A DNA stretch of 64,000 bases from an uncultured Monoglobus sp. (GCA_947628795.1 CANRBF010000007.1:62001-126000); one strand, 5' to 3'; shown: positions 33,870-42,726, counted from the first letter of the stretch. Numbers and translations are program-made. The notes: generated from the sequence alone by a model not told the origin.

Positions 33870-34931
33870 ATGGGCAAATTAATAAGGCGTAAAGACGGAC
33901 GCTATTGCCGTCAAATCCGCATAAACGGAAGAATTGTTTCATTTTACGGCAAATCCGAACGAGATATAAACAGAAAAATGCTTGAATATCATCAAGCCGC
34001 TGAAAAAGGGAGATCCTTTGAGTCGGTTGCAGGCGAGTGGGCAAATAAACATTTCGAAACGGTTGAGCACAACACAATAAAACAATACAGACCCGCCCTC
34101 AAACAAATTACCGAGCATTTTTCCGGTAAAGGAATAAAAGATATTACGTCAAAGGACATTGATATTTTCCTGCACATACTGGCAGATAAAGGTTATGCCA
34201 TGAAAACAGTAAAATCACGGCTGCAGATCATAAATCAGGTGTTTAAATACGGCGTAATAAATAATTATATTGAAAATAATCCGTGCCAATATATATCCGT
34301 TCCCAAAAATCTTCCCCAAACAAAAAGGGAGCTGCCGACCGCCGAGGAAATTGAAACGGTAAAGAACAGCATAAACAAAACATTCGGCTTGTTTGCATAT
34401 TTCATTCTGTACACGGGACTTAGACGCGGCGAAGCTCTGGCGCTCACATATAATGATATTGATTTTAAAAACAAAATAATTCATGTGAACAAATCCGTGT
34501 ATTACGTCGGCAACATACCCAACATAAAACAACCCAAAACCAAGGCCGGATATCGTGATGTTATTCTGCTTGACTGCCTTGCCTCGAAGCTCAAACAAAA
34601 AAACACATCCGATCTGATTTTCCCGAACCATAACGGAGAATTGATCAGGAACGGCAATTTTAATCGTTTGTGGGCAAAATATTTATCCGAAACGGGCCTT
34701 TCGATCACCCCTCACCAACTGCGCCACGCGTACGCCACTATTCTTTTTGAGGCCGAGATCGACGTAAAAGACGCACAAGAGCTTTTGGGCCATTCAACAA
34801 TTCAAGTAACTCGAGACATCTATACCCACATAAGCAAAGCGCGAAAAACACAAACCGCCGACAAACTGAATAAATTTGTTTCATTAAATCAAGAAAAAGT
34901 AAATAATCGGGAGAAATCAGTTAGTGAATAA
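33870..34931 (+). CDS. Tyrosine recombinase / site-specific integrase
   Basis: A 353-residue phage-type integrase. An N-terminal Arm-binding-like strand region (GKLIRRKDGRYCRQIRINGRIVSFYGKSERDIN) comes first, then a SAM-like core-binding domain (about 60-150). The catalytic domain has TGLRRGEAL (Arg, near 190), HQLRH (near 287), LGHS (near 310) and the nucleophile tyrosine in TRDIYTHIS (near 323). All R-H-R-H-Y residues are present, so it should be active. GGAAGGAG precedes ATG 33870. It stands alone: no excisionase, relaxase or phage gene is adjacent, no tRNA is seen at either side, and its AT-rich, Lys/Asn-rich coding differs from its neighbours, suggesting transfer. Confidence 0.92.
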   Translation: MGKLIRRKDGRYCRQIRINGRIVSFYGKSERDINRKMLEYHQAAEKGRSFESVAGEWANKHFETVEHNTIKQYRPALKQITEHFSGKGIKDITSKDIDIFLHILADKGYAMKTVKSRLQIINQVFKYGVINNYIENNPCQYISVPKNLPQTKRELPTAEEIETVKNSINKTFGLFAYFILYTGLRRGEALALTYNDIDFKNKIIHVNKSVYYVGNIPNIKQPKTKAGYRDVILLDCLASKLKQKNTSDLIFPNHNGELIRNGNFNRLWAKYLSETGLSITPHQLRHAYATILFEAEIDVKDAQELLGHSTIQVTRDIYTHISKARKTQTADKLNKFVSLNQEKVNNREKSVSE

Positions 34932-35165
34932 AATTTTAAGACGAGTTTTGATTATTGCGCCCGCAGTTTTTTTTGGAGCTTTTTGGGCTGTTTGTTTTAT
35001 TTGAGCTGCTCACGCCGTGGACGGTGGCGATCGACACGGTTTTGACCGTATGAATCTGATACATAGATTTGACGTGAAATAGCCGTTTTTTGACATAAAC
35101 GGTTATTTACGCGGCTTAAAATGTGATATAATAAGAATATTATGTAAAGAACAGGAGGATACTTA

Positions 35166-36029
35166 ATGAACGTTGAAAACAAAAACGAGCGTGTTGATCG
35201 CGCGATACATCTCACAAGCGTGCCGAACGCGAGACAGCTCGGCGGGTACGTATGCGCGGACGGCCGAAAGATCAAAGACGGCGCGCTGCTCAGAAGCGCC
35301 GCGCTTACAACTCTTTCCAGCAGCGACGCGAAAATACTTGAGGAAAAATACCGTCTCAAAAATATAATTGACCTGCGAACGAAGGTTGAGAAAAAATTGG
35401 TTAGCGATAAGACGGTCCGCGGCGCCGCCTACAACTCGTTCACCGTATATGAGAATTTTTCATATTCCGAGAAAACCTTCGAAATGATGGGAAAATTTTT
35501 TAACGCGAATAAAACCGGACCGTCGATCATTGACACGAATCCGAGAGTGCTTGACATGATAGTCAAAAGTCTCAAGGCCAAAGAAGTCGAAAAAATGTAC
35601 TCAAGCGTTTTGCTGCGCGATGAAGGTCAAAAGGGCTACGCGGGATTTTTTAATGTGCTTTTAAACACTCCGGACGACGGTGCGGTTCTGTGGCACTGCA
35701 GCCAAGGCAAGGACCGAGCGGGCCTCGCGTCGGCGCTTCTGCTCTGCGCGCTGGGCGCCTCGGATGAGACGGTTAAGCAGGATTATCTGCTTTCAAACGA
35801 GTTCTACGCCGAGGATATCGCAAAATTCGAAAAGCTTGGAGAGCGCTGTGGTTTAACCCCCGAAGATAAAAGGGAATTCATGATGATCTACGGCGTTAAC
35901 GATTTTTATCTTGATCTGGCGATAGGCGGCGTCAAGAATGAATACGGCTCTGTCCGCGGTTATCTGAACCACATCGGCGTGTCGGATAACGACATAGAAA
36001 CGTTGAGAAATAAGTTTCTTGAAAAATAA
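35166..36029 (+). CDS. PTP-like tyrosine/lipid phosphatase, cytoplasmic form
   Basis: A 287-residue protein of the Y_phosphatase3 / MptpB-LipA type. The N-terminus has the family signature SVPNARQLGGYVCADGRKIK, then LLRSAAL and NIIDLRTKVEK. The P-loop is HCSQGKDRAG, with C178 and R184 (CX5R). Lys and Asp inside the loop are typical of the subgroup that hydrolyses phosphotyrosine, phosphoserine or phosphoinositides. The residue after Arg is Ala rather than Thr/Ser. There is no signal peptide. AGGAGG lies 7 bases before the ATG. It is followed by a STAS-kinase gene after 35 bases and is paralogous to the lipoprotein-type phosphatase at 37268, forming one half of a duplicated cassette. Confidence 0.88.
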   Translation: MNVENKNERVDRAIHLTSVPNARQLGGYVCADGRKIKDGALLRSAALTTLSSSDAKILEEKYRLKNIIDLRTKVEKKLVSDKTVRGAAYNSFTVYENFSYSEKTFEMMGKFFNANKTGPSIIDTNPRVLDMIVKSLKAKEVEKMYSSVLLRDEGQKGYAGFFNVLLNTPDDGAVLWHCSQGKDRAGLASALLLCALGASDETVKQDYLLSNEFYAEDIAKFEKLGERCGLTPEDKREFMMIYGVNDFYLDLAIGGVKNEYGSVRGYLNHIGVSDNDIETLRNKFLEK

Positions 36030-36064
36030 TACATAATAAAATCATATAAGTAAAGGAGAATTTA

Positions 36065-37264
36065 ATGAACAGCAATTTTGAAAACGGTTCGCTGACAATA
36101 CACCTTATTGACAGGATCGATTCGGCGAACGCGTCGAAGGTCGAAAAAGAAATTTTTGACTTGATCGACAAAAACGCCCCAAGCAAGGTCATACTTGACG
36201 CCGCGGATTGCGAGTACATATCAAGCGCGGGCCTCAGAGTGATACTCAAGCTCAAAAAGACCGTATCAGACTCAAAGGTCATAAACGCGTCGCCCGCCGT
36301 GTACGAGGTTTTCGACATGACCGGATTTTCGGACATAATTGACGTTGAGAAGGCGATGCGCGAGATCTCGGTCGAGGGATGCGAGAAAATCGGCGAGGGA
36401 GGTTTTGGCATTGTTTACCGAATTAATTCCGACACGATCGTTAAAATATACAAGAGCGCCGGAATAGAAGACATTAAAAAAGAGATAAATCTCGCGAAGC
36501 AGGCTTTTATAAAAGGCGTTCCGACCGCCATCTCATATGACATAGTCAAATGCGGCGACAAATACGGAGTTGTTTTTGAGCTTATCAAATCAAACACGCT
36601 TTCAAGCAGAATTGTGAGCGAGCCCGAGCGCCTTGATGAGTACGTCGAAAAATACGTGAAACTAATGAGATGTGTCCATTCCACCAAATTCAGCGATGTG
36701 ACCTCCGCGCAGGTCAACGATGTGTATAAGTTGTGTTTTGAGTCTGAAAAGGACTTTATCACCGAAAACGAGTGGGATACTCTTATGGACATAATCGACC
36801 TGATCCCCAAAAAGGACACGATCGTCCACGGCGACATGCACGCAAGAAACATAATGATGCAGGGCGACGAAATGCTCTTGATCGACATGGACGAGATCAA
36901 ATGCGGACACCCGGTATATGACTTGGCAAATATATTTTTCGCGTACAAATTTTTAAATGGAATAAGCAAGACCGAAAAATACCTCGGAATGAATAATGAG
37001 ATGTGCCAAAAATTTATAGAAAAATTCACCGATCTGTACTTTGCCGACTTGAGCCCTGCCGATACCGAAACGGTCGTTAAAGGCATTGACGCGTTTGCGA
37101 TGTTGAGATACGCTTATACCATTATACTGGCGTCAATGGGCGCGGGCTCCGAGCGAGTGGCTGAAGTGCTGAAAGACTCGGTATTTCCAAATGTTGACGC
37201 TATGTTAAGCGCGATCAGAATACTGGAAGCAAACCAAAATATTATGATAACGGAGGAAAATTGA
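36065..37264 (+). CDS. STAS domain fused to an APH-like protein/small-molecule kinase (copy 1)
   Basis: A 399-residue fusion. Residues 1-102 are a STAS (anti-sigma-factor antagonist) domain with YISSAGLR; Ser54 aligns with the serine phosphorylated in SpoIIAA/RsbV. Residues 103-399 have a kinase fold of the aminoglycoside-phosphotransferase type, close to the TIGR02172 family. Its motifs are the loop GEGGFG (110-115), K127 (IVKIYK), catalytic HGDMHARN (D257, N262) and the metal ligand in LIDMDE (D274). No membrane segment is visible. It sits 35 bases after one phosphatase gene and 3 bases before the next. Self-phosphorylation of Ser54 and reversal by the phosphatase is an inference. Confidence 0.85.
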   Translation: MNSNFENGSLTIHLIDRIDSANASKVEKEIFDLIDKNAPSKVILDAADCEYISSAGLRVILKLKKTVSDSKVINASPAVYEVFDMTGFSDIIDVEKAMREISVEGCEKIGEGGFGIVYRINSDTIVKIYKSAGIEDIKKEINLAKQAFIKGVPTAISYDIVKCGDKYGVVFELIKSNTLSSRIVSEPERLDEYVEKYVKLMRCVHSTKFSDVTSAQVNDVYKLCFESEKDFITENEWDTLMDIIDLIPKKDTIVHGDMHARNIMMQGDEMLLIDMDEIKCGHPVYDLANIFFAYKFLNGISKTEKYLGMNNEMCQKFIEKFTDLYFADLSPADTETVVKGIDAFAMLRYAYTIILASMGAGSERVAEVLKDSVFPNVDAMLSAIRILEANQNIMITEEN

Positions 37265-37267
37265 TCT

Positions 37268-38206
37268 ATGAAAACAAAAATTTTTAAAAGAATAGCCACC
37301 GCGGCTGCCGCACTGTCTGTTGTCTTGACTGCCGCGTGCGCGGGAAACAATGTAGCGAACAACGCGAAACAGACCGAGCAGCCCGCTGAGATCTCATATT
37401 CAACTCAGGCGATCGAGCTTGACGGTGTTGCCAACGCCAGACAGCTTGGCGGATATGTGTGCGCGGACGGCAAAAAAATCAAGGACGGCGTGCTGCTCAG
37501 AAGCGCGGCGCTCGACGCGCTGACCGACGAGGGCGTCAAGACCCTTTCGGATAAGTACAAGCTTGAATACATATTTGATTTCCGCATGGGATCCGAGCGA
37601 GAGGCCCGGCCCGATAAAGAAATACCCGGAGCCGAAAATTTATCCCTGCCTGTATTAGCCTCGTCAGGATACGACGACGAGACAAAAGCGGCTATAGTCG
37701 CCGCGATGGCCTCGGGCGATCCCGATCAGCGTAATGTGGTGCTCGCAAAACATAACGGACTGTCGAGCATTTATAAAACTATGCTTGTGAGCGACGAGGG
37801 CAAAAAGGCATACTCCGAATTTTTTAACAAACTGCTTACGCTTGAGGACGGACGCGCGGCATTGTGGCACTGCACTCAGGGCAAGGACAGAGCGGGAATG
37901 GCGGCGGTGCTGCTCCTATACGCGCTGGGCGCCGACGATGAGACGGTAAAGCAGGACTACCTTTTAACCAATGAGGCGTATAAAGACCTGATCGAGGAAA
38001 ACGAGGCAAAAGCGGCGGAGCTCGGCCTCAACGAGGATGAAACAAGAGAGTTTGTGGGCTTAGCGGCTTCGGTCAACGAGCATTATCTGGATCTCGCCCT
38101 TGAGAGCGTTAAAACAGAATACGATTCGGTTATTAACTATCTGAAAGAAGGCCTCGGCCTTTCGGACGACGACATTAATACTCTGCGCGATAAATTCTTA
38201 GAGTAA
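37268..38206 (+). CDS. PTP-like phosphatase, exported (probable lipoprotein) form
   Basis: A 312-residue paralogue of the phosphatase at 35166. It adds a signal sequence, MKTKIFKRIATAAAALSVVL, with a lipobox-like TAAC ending at Cys24; Thr at -3 is unusual. The mature domain has GVANARQLGGYVCADGKKIK, LLRSAALDAL, YIFDFRMGSE and the P-loop HCTQGKDRAG (CX5R). It should therefore act outside the membrane, unlike its paralogue. It lies 3 bases after the first STAS-kinase gene and 32 bases before the second, so all four genes probably share one transcript. Its substrate is unknown. Confidence 0.87.
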   Translation: MKTKIFKRIATAAAALSVVLTAACAGNNVANNAKQTEQPAEISYSTQAIELDGVANARQLGGYVCADGKKIKDGVLLRSAALDALTDEGVKTLSDKYKLEYIFDFRMGSEREARPDKEIPGAENLSLPVLASSGYDDETKAAIVAAMASGDPDQRNVVLAKHNGLSSIYKTMLVSDEGKKAYSEFFNKLLTLEDGRAALWHCTQGKDRAGMAAVLLLYALGADDETVKQDYLLTNEAYKDLIEENEAKAAELGLNEDETREFVGLAASVNEHYLDLALESVKTEYDSVINYLKEGLGLSDDDINTLRDKFLE

Positions 38207-38238
38207 TATAATCTAAATACGGAGGGAATAAAATAATT

Positions 38239-39414
38239 ATGGAACATATATCAGAAGGGAAAAGCTTGACTATTAAGCTGCCGCTCAGAATTGATTCGGG
38301 CAATGCCGCGGACGCCGAGAGCGAAATATTCGGATTGATCGACGAAAACGCTCCCGAGAGCGTTGTTCTTGACGCGGAGGGCTGCGAGTATATATCGAGC
38401 GCGGGCCTCAGAATTGTGCTAAAGCTTAAAAAGGCGGTTCCCGATTCGAAGGTTATCAACGCCTTAGCGGATGTGTATGAAATTTTTGATATGACGGGAT
38501 TTTCGGAGATAATAGACGTTAAAAAAGCGTTCCGCGAGATGTCGGTCGACGGCTGCGAGATCATCGGTCAAGGCGGACACGGAACGGTTTACCGCATAAA
38601 CGGAGACACTATACTCAAGCTTTACAAAGAATCGGAGCCCTTGAGCGAGATCGAGCGCGAGATCGAATACGCCAGAAACGCGTTTGTCTCGGGCTTACCG
38701 ACCGCTATTCCGTTTGATGTTGTAAAATGCGGGAATTGTTACGGCTCGGTTTTTGAGCTTATAAACGCTGAGACTTTGGCAAGCGCCATAAAGAAAAATC
38801 CCGATAGGTTCGACGAGTATTCCGGAAAATACGCCGAGCTTGTAAACACGCTCCACACGACCGAGGCGGACACAAGCCGCTTATCGAATATCAAAGATTT
38901 GTATAATCAGTGGACCGATGAGATGTCAGGATTTTTGACCGCCGACGAGATAGAACTGATACACAAGATCATAAACAGCGTGCCTGACAGAAACACTTTT
39001 GTGCACGGTGACATTCACACCAAAAATGTGCTTATCCAGGACGGCGAGCTTGTGCTTATAGATATGGCGGATATAACCTACGGCCATCCGATATTTGACT
39101 ATTTGGGAATGGCTCTGACCCACGTTATCGCGGGAAAAGAAAATCCCGAACGCCCGCATATGATACTTGACCTTGATTACGAGACGGGTCTCCGACTTTG
39201 GAATGATTTGCTAAAAGCGCGTTTCGGCTCGTTGGGAGAAGAGGGCATGAAGCAGATGAACGATTTGTTTCTTGCTTTCGGAATGCTTAAATTTACAATA
39301 GCGTCGGCCGTTAATAAATCGCATGACGACGAGTTTGTTAAATTCCTTGTGGGCTTGAGCCGAGAGCGGTTCTTCCCGAACGCCGAAAAACTGATCGGAG
39401 CGGTCAGATTTTAA
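38239..39414 (+). CDS. STAS domain fused to an APH-like kinase (copy 2)
   Basis: A 391-residue paralogue of the product of 36065, colinear through the STAS domain. Ser54 again lies in YISSAGLR, the glycine loop is GQGGHG (110-115), and K127 is in ILKLYK. The catalytic motif is HGDIHTKN and the metal motif is VLIDMADI, with the second acidic residue of copy 1 replaced by Ala. The C-terminal helical half is more diverged. ATG 38239 has GGAGGG 14 bases upstream, a wide spacing. A bidirectional terminator ends the unit. The duplication suggests two pathways or two compartments served by related switches. Confidence 0.85.
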   Translation: MEHISEGKSLTIKLPLRIDSGNAADAESEIFGLIDENAPESVVLDAEGCEYISSAGLRIVLKLKKAVPDSKVINALADVYEIFDMTGFSEIIDVKKAFREMSVDGCEIIGQGGHGTVYRINGDTILKLYKESEPLSEIEREIEYARNAFVSGLPTAIPFDVVKCGNCYGSVFELINAETLASAIKKNPDRFDEYSGKYAELVNTLHTTEADTSRLSNIKDLYNQWTDEMSGFLTADEIELIHKIINSVPDRNTFVHGDIHTKNVLIQDGELVLIDMADITYGHPIFDYLGMALTHVIAGKENPERPHMILDLDYETGLRLWNDLLKARFGSLGEEGMKQMNDLFLAFGMLKFTIASAVNKSHDDEFVKFLVGLSRERFFPNAEKLIGAVRF

Positions 39415-39427
39415 AGATAAGCATAAA

Positions 39428-39456
39428 AATCCCCGAAAATAATCGGGGATTTTTTG
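39428..39456. terminator. Bidirectional terminator
   Basis: AATCCCCGA (39428-39436) pairs with TCGGGGATT (39443-39451). T-runs on both strands serve the STAS-kinase cassette (+) and tcdA (-). Confidence 0.85.
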
Positions 39457-39458
39457 TG

Positions 39459-40187
39459 TTACCGTTTATCAAGTTCCGCCAGATACTTTATAACCTCGCC
39501 TGCTATTATCAACCCTGCGACGGACGGAACGAATGACACGCTGCCGGGTACGGCTTTGCGCGAAGCCGAGCTTCCGCCTCCTTCAGCTAAAGTGATCGGC
39601 TTTATAGGCTTTTCCTTTGAGTAGACGACTTTGAGCTTTTTTATTCCTCTGCGCCGCAGCTCATATCGCATTACTTTCGCGAGAGGACAGACCGAGGTCT
39701 CATAGATATCCGCCACTTCAAACGCTGTCGGGTCAAGCTTGTTGCCCGCGCCCATCGAGCTGATGATCGGCGTGTTTGCTTTATCGGCGTTAACGACAAG
39801 AGCGATCTTTGCGGTAACCGTGTCGACCGCGTCGATTATATAATCATAATTTTTAAAGTCAAACTCCTCTTCCGTCTCGGGCAAATAAAATGTTCTGAAC
39901 GAGCGGACTTTGATATTCGGGTTTATGTCCGCAACTCTTTCTGCCATCACGTCGACCTTGTATTTGCCGACTGTTTTCCGGGTCGCGATTATTTGTCGGT
40001 TTATGTTCGAGATGCTGACCTTATCGCTGTCGATCAAGTCGATGGCGCCAACGCCCGCGCGGGCGAGCGCCTCGGCCGCGTATCCTCCCACGCCGCCGAC
40101 ACCGAACACCGCCGCGCGCGACGCGGCCAGTTTTTTTACTCCGTCTTTTCCGAGCAAAAGCTCGGTTCTTTCAAATTGATTCTCCAT
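39459..40187 (-). CDS. tcdA: tRNA threonylcarbamoyladenosine dehydratase
   Basis: A 242-residue E1-like (ThiF/MoeB superfamily) enzyme that dehydrates and cyclises t6A37 of tRNA with ATP. The nucleotide-binding GVGGVGGYAAEALARAGV is near residue 30, then DSDKVSISNINRQIIA, DAVDTVTAKIAL and SSMGAGNKLDP. The CsdL/TcdA-type tail is VVYSKE...GSVSFVPSVAGLIIAGEVIKYL. ATG 40187 (MENQFERTELLLGKDGV) has GGGAG 7 bases upstream. A longer reading to 40289 adds a hydrophobic, AT-rich segment that overlaps the cysE promoter and is rejected. It is convergent with the kinase cassette and divergent from cysE. Confidence 0.93.
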   Translation of the reverse strand: MENQFERTELLLGKDGVKKLAASRAAVFGVGGVGGYAAEALARAGVGAIDLIDSDKVSISNINRQIIATRKTVGKYKVDVMAERVADINPNIKVRSFRTFYLPETEEEFDFKNYDYIIDAVDTVTAKIALVVNADKANTPIISSMGAGNKLDPTAFEVADIYETSVCPLAKVMRYELRRRGIKKLKVVYSKEKPIKPITLAEGGGSSASRKAVPGSVSFVPSVAGLIIAGEVIKYLAELDKR

Positions 40188-40283
40188 ATCAATGCTCCCG
40201 TGTAAGTTTTGAAATATTATATCATAGAATAATATTTTTAACAATAGATTTAATATAAGTTTAAATGTCAAATCCGTAAATAT

Positions 40284-40312
40284 TGACAAAACCGCTCGGA
40301 TATGTTATTATC
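40284..40312 (+). promoter_or_regulatory. Promoter of the serine acetyltransferase gene
   Basis: TTGACA (40284-40289), 17 bases, TATTAT (40307-40312). It lies downstream of the ATG at 40283, which therefore cannot be the real start. Confidence 0.75.
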
Positions 40313-40348
40313 CAATCATACAAATCGTGTTTCGGAAAGGTGATTTTA

Positions 40349-41251
40349 GTGAAATTTGATACCGAAGATCTTGTGAATAAGATAATAAAAAGCTATGAAA
40401 CTCACAAGGATATAAGCCGTATCGACGAGGAAAATATGATCAACAAAAAGATCATAATAGAGATCATTGACAGGCTCAGAAAAATATTGTTTCCGGGATA
40501 TTTTGACAACAGCAAAATACGCTCGGAGTACATACGCTATATAGTGGGCGAGCACCTTGAGTTTATCCAGTATAACCTGAGAAAACAGATCGCCCGCGCG
40601 CTCGGCAGCGGCGACATGTGCAGCGAGTGCCCCAAATCGACCCTTGAGAACAGGGCCGAGGAAATAACCGACAGGTTTCTTGAGAAAATTCCGATGATCC
40701 GCGAATATCTTTACACGGACGTTCAAGCCGCTTTTGACGGCGACCCGGCCGCCAGCAGCACCGATGAGGTAATTTTCTCATACCCCGGACTCTACGCCAT
40801 AACCGTCTATCGGATCGCCCACGAGCTGCAGCTGCTTAATGTTCCGATGATCCCCCGGATCATGACCGAGCACGCCCACAGCCAAACAGGGATCGACATC
40901 CACCCGGGAGCCACTATCGGAAAGCGGTTCTGCATAGACCACGGAACGGGCATTGTCGTCGGCGAAACCACGACGATAGGCGACAACGTGAAAATTTATC
41001 AGGGCGTGACGCTGGGCGCGCTCTCAACCAGAAAGGGGCAGGAACTGCGCGGCGTCAAACGCCATCCGACAATAGGCAACAATGTCACGATCTATTCCGA
41101 GACCAGCATATTGGGCGGCGAGACGGTAATCGGAGACGGAGCGACCATCGGCGGAAACGCGTTTATCGTCAGCTCGATAGAAGCCGGAACGAAGGTAAGC
41201 ATTAAAAAGCCTGAGCTTCAGTATTCGGGTTCGGGTCAAGATGATTTTTAA
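40349..41251 (+). CDS. cysE: Serine O-acetyltransferase (EpsC/CysE type)
   Basis: A 300-residue enzyme that makes O-acetylserine from serine and acetyl-CoA for cysteine synthesis. A long helical N-terminal domain (1-165) precedes the left-handed beta helix. The catalytic segments are TGIDIHPGATIGKRFCIDHGTGIVVGETT and VKIYQGVTLGALS, then KRHPTIGNNV. The length matches the long EpsC-like class. GTG 40349 has GGAAAGG 9 bases upstream and lies after a strong promoter. The in-frame ATG at 40283 would add 22 residues but precedes that promoter. A terminator hairpin follows. No cysK is adjacent. Confidence 0.92.
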   Translation: MKFDTEDLVNKIIKSYETHKDISRIDEENMINKKIIIEIIDRLRKILFPGYFDNSKIRSEYIRYIVGEHLEFIQYNLRKQIARALGSGDMCSECPKSTLENRAEEITDRFLEKIPMIREYLYTDVQAAFDGDPAASSTDEVIFSYPGLYAITVYRIAHELQLLNVPMIPRIMTEHAHSQTGIDIHPGATIGKRFCIDHGTGIVVGETTTIGDNVKIYQGVTLGALSTRKGQELRGVKRHPTIGNNVTIYSETSILGGETVIGDGATIGGNAFIVSSIEAGTKVSIKKPELQYSGSGQDDF

Positions 41252-41270
41252 CAGAAATATATAAAAAATG

Positions 41271-41297
41271 ATCCGATATTATGTCGGATTATTTTTA
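41271..41297 (+). terminator. Terminator after cysE
   Basis: ATCCGA (41271-41276) and TCGGAT (41284-41289) form a short stem followed by TATTTTTAT. Confidence 0.65.
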
Positions 41298-41367
41298 TGG
41301 CATAAAGCCGCGCGGCAACATATAATATCAGATAATAATATCGCATAAATATGATTGGAGGTATTAT

Positions 41368-42648
41368 ATGTTGATACATATTGTAAAAAGCGGAGAAACG
41401 TTTTCGCAGATAGCCGAACTGTACAATATTCCGCTGATGAATCTTCTTGCCGACAACGGTCTGACTTTTGATTCAAAAGCGGTTGTCGGCCAGGCGCTTG
41501 TAATATCCGAGGCGGACATAACACACGTCGTCGCGCCCGGCGAGACCCTTTCGTCGATAGCCGCGCGGTACGGCGTCAGCCTTAAAGCCCTTTACAGGAA
41601 CAATTATTTTCTCGGCGGCGCTCCTAACATTTCTGCCGGACAGACGCTGAACATCACTTTAAGCGGCAACAAAATCCGTACCGTTCAGACAAACGGATAC
41701 GCCTACCCGTTTATATCGCTTGAGCTGCTGCGGGAACAGCTGCCGTTTATGACATATCAAACGCCGTTTACCTACGGAATAAGCGCCAACGGTGATCTTG
41801 TTGACCTTGAGGGCGACACGCCGATGATCGATCTGGCGGATGCGCTTTCGGTAAAATCGCTTATGCACCTGTCAACGCTCACCGAATACGGAACATTTAG
41901 CAGCGACCGCGCCACTCTTGTATTTGACAGCGAGGCATTGCGGACAGCCCTGACCGATCAAATCATAGAGAATATTAGAAACAAAGGCTACGGCGGCCTT
42001 GACGTGGATTTTGAGTTTATAGACCCGGCGCAAAAAAATGACTATGTTGAATTTTTGGAGTATATACGCGGCCGTATAGCTCCTCTCGGATATCCGCTGT
42101 TTTCCGCGCTGGCGCCGAAAACAAGCGACGATCAACCGGGCACCCTGTATGAAGGGCATGACTACGCCGCGATCGGCGCGGCTGTTGACAAGGTGCTGCT
42201 GATGACCTACGAGTGGGGCTACACCTACAGCGAGCCGATGGCGGTCGCTCCGATAGGCTCGGTCGAGAGAGTTATTGGATACGCCGTTACGAGGATCCCG
42301 CCAAACAAAATATTTATGGGCATACCGACCTACGGCTACGATTGGCCGCTCCCCTACATGAAGGGCGTGACAAAGGCCGTGTCGCTGTCTCCCGTTCGCG
42401 CGGTGCAAATCGCGGAGCGCTACGGAGCCGAGATAAACTACGATGAGACGGCTCAAACACCATGGTTCGAGTACCGAAACGAAACCGGTGAGCGGCATGA
42501 AATCTGGTTCGAGGACGCGAGAAGCATAACGGCAAAATATGAACTGGCCGATAGATATAATTTGTTCGGATTCGGCTACTGGAGCCTTGACCGCAAATTT
42601 CCGCAGAATCTTGTTATTCTCAACTCAAAATATGAAATAGCGCAATAA
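41368..42648 (+). CDS. LysM-GH18 spore cortex/peptidoglycan hydrolase (SleL/YaaH type)
   Basis: A 426-residue protein. Two LysM repeats (2-46 and about 51-95) bind peptidoglycan. A glycoside hydrolase family 18 domain (about 110-426) carries the catalytic DxDxE motif D212-V-D214-F-E216, preceded by GYGG. The domain order and GH18 features such as FMGIPTYGYDWPLPY match SleL/YaaH, an N-acetylglucosaminidase that degrades spore cortex fragments at germination. There is no classical signal peptide, as in SleL. AGGAGGT-like GGAGG lies upstream of the ATG. This supports a spore-forming host. Confidence 0.9.
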   Translation: MLIHIVKSGETFSQIAELYNIPLMNLLADNGLTFDSKAVVGQALVISEADITHVVAPGETLSSIAARYGVSLKALYRNNYFLGGAPNISAGQTLNITLSGNKIRTVQTNGYAYPFISLELLREQLPFMTYQTPFTYGISANGDLVDLEGDTPMIDLADALSVKSLMHLSTLTEYGTFSSDRATLVFDSEALRTALTDQIIENIRNKGYGGLDVDFEFIDPAQKNDYVEFLEYIRGRIAPLGYPLFSALAPKTSDDQPGTLYEGHDYAAIGAAVDKVLLMTYEWGYTYSEPMAVAPIGSVERVIGYAVTRIPPNKIFMGIPTYGYDWPLPYMKGVTKAVSLSPVRAVQIAERYGAEINYDETAQTPWFEYRNETGERHEIWFEDARSITAKYELADRYNLFGFGYWSLDRKFPQNLVILNSKYEIAQ

Positions 42649-42697
42649 AATCATATATTAAACATTATTTGTAATAATAAAGTAAGATTTAAAATCC

Positions 42698-42726
42698 TTT
42701 ACATGTAAATATATTTATGATATAAT
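42698..42726 (+). promoter_or_regulatory. Promoter of the topoisomerase operon
   Basis: TTTACA (42698-42703), 17 bases, TATAAT (42721-42726), 39 bases before the start at 42765. Confidence 0.7.

Noticed and set aside
35088..35130. TTGACA near 35090 and TATAAT near 35130 as a promoter for the phosphatase cassette
   Set aside because: The spacing is about 31 bases, too long for a sigma-A promoter; I could not settle which -35 is used.
39459..40289. Longer tcdA start at 40289
   Set aside because: The extra 34 residues are hydrophobic and AT-rich, overlap the divergent cysE promoter, and lack a ribosome site; ATG 40187 has one.
40283..40349. ATG 40283 as the cysE start
   Set aside because: The strong TTGACA-N17-TATTAT promoter begins at 40284, so the transcript cannot include it; GTG 40349 has a good ribosome site.
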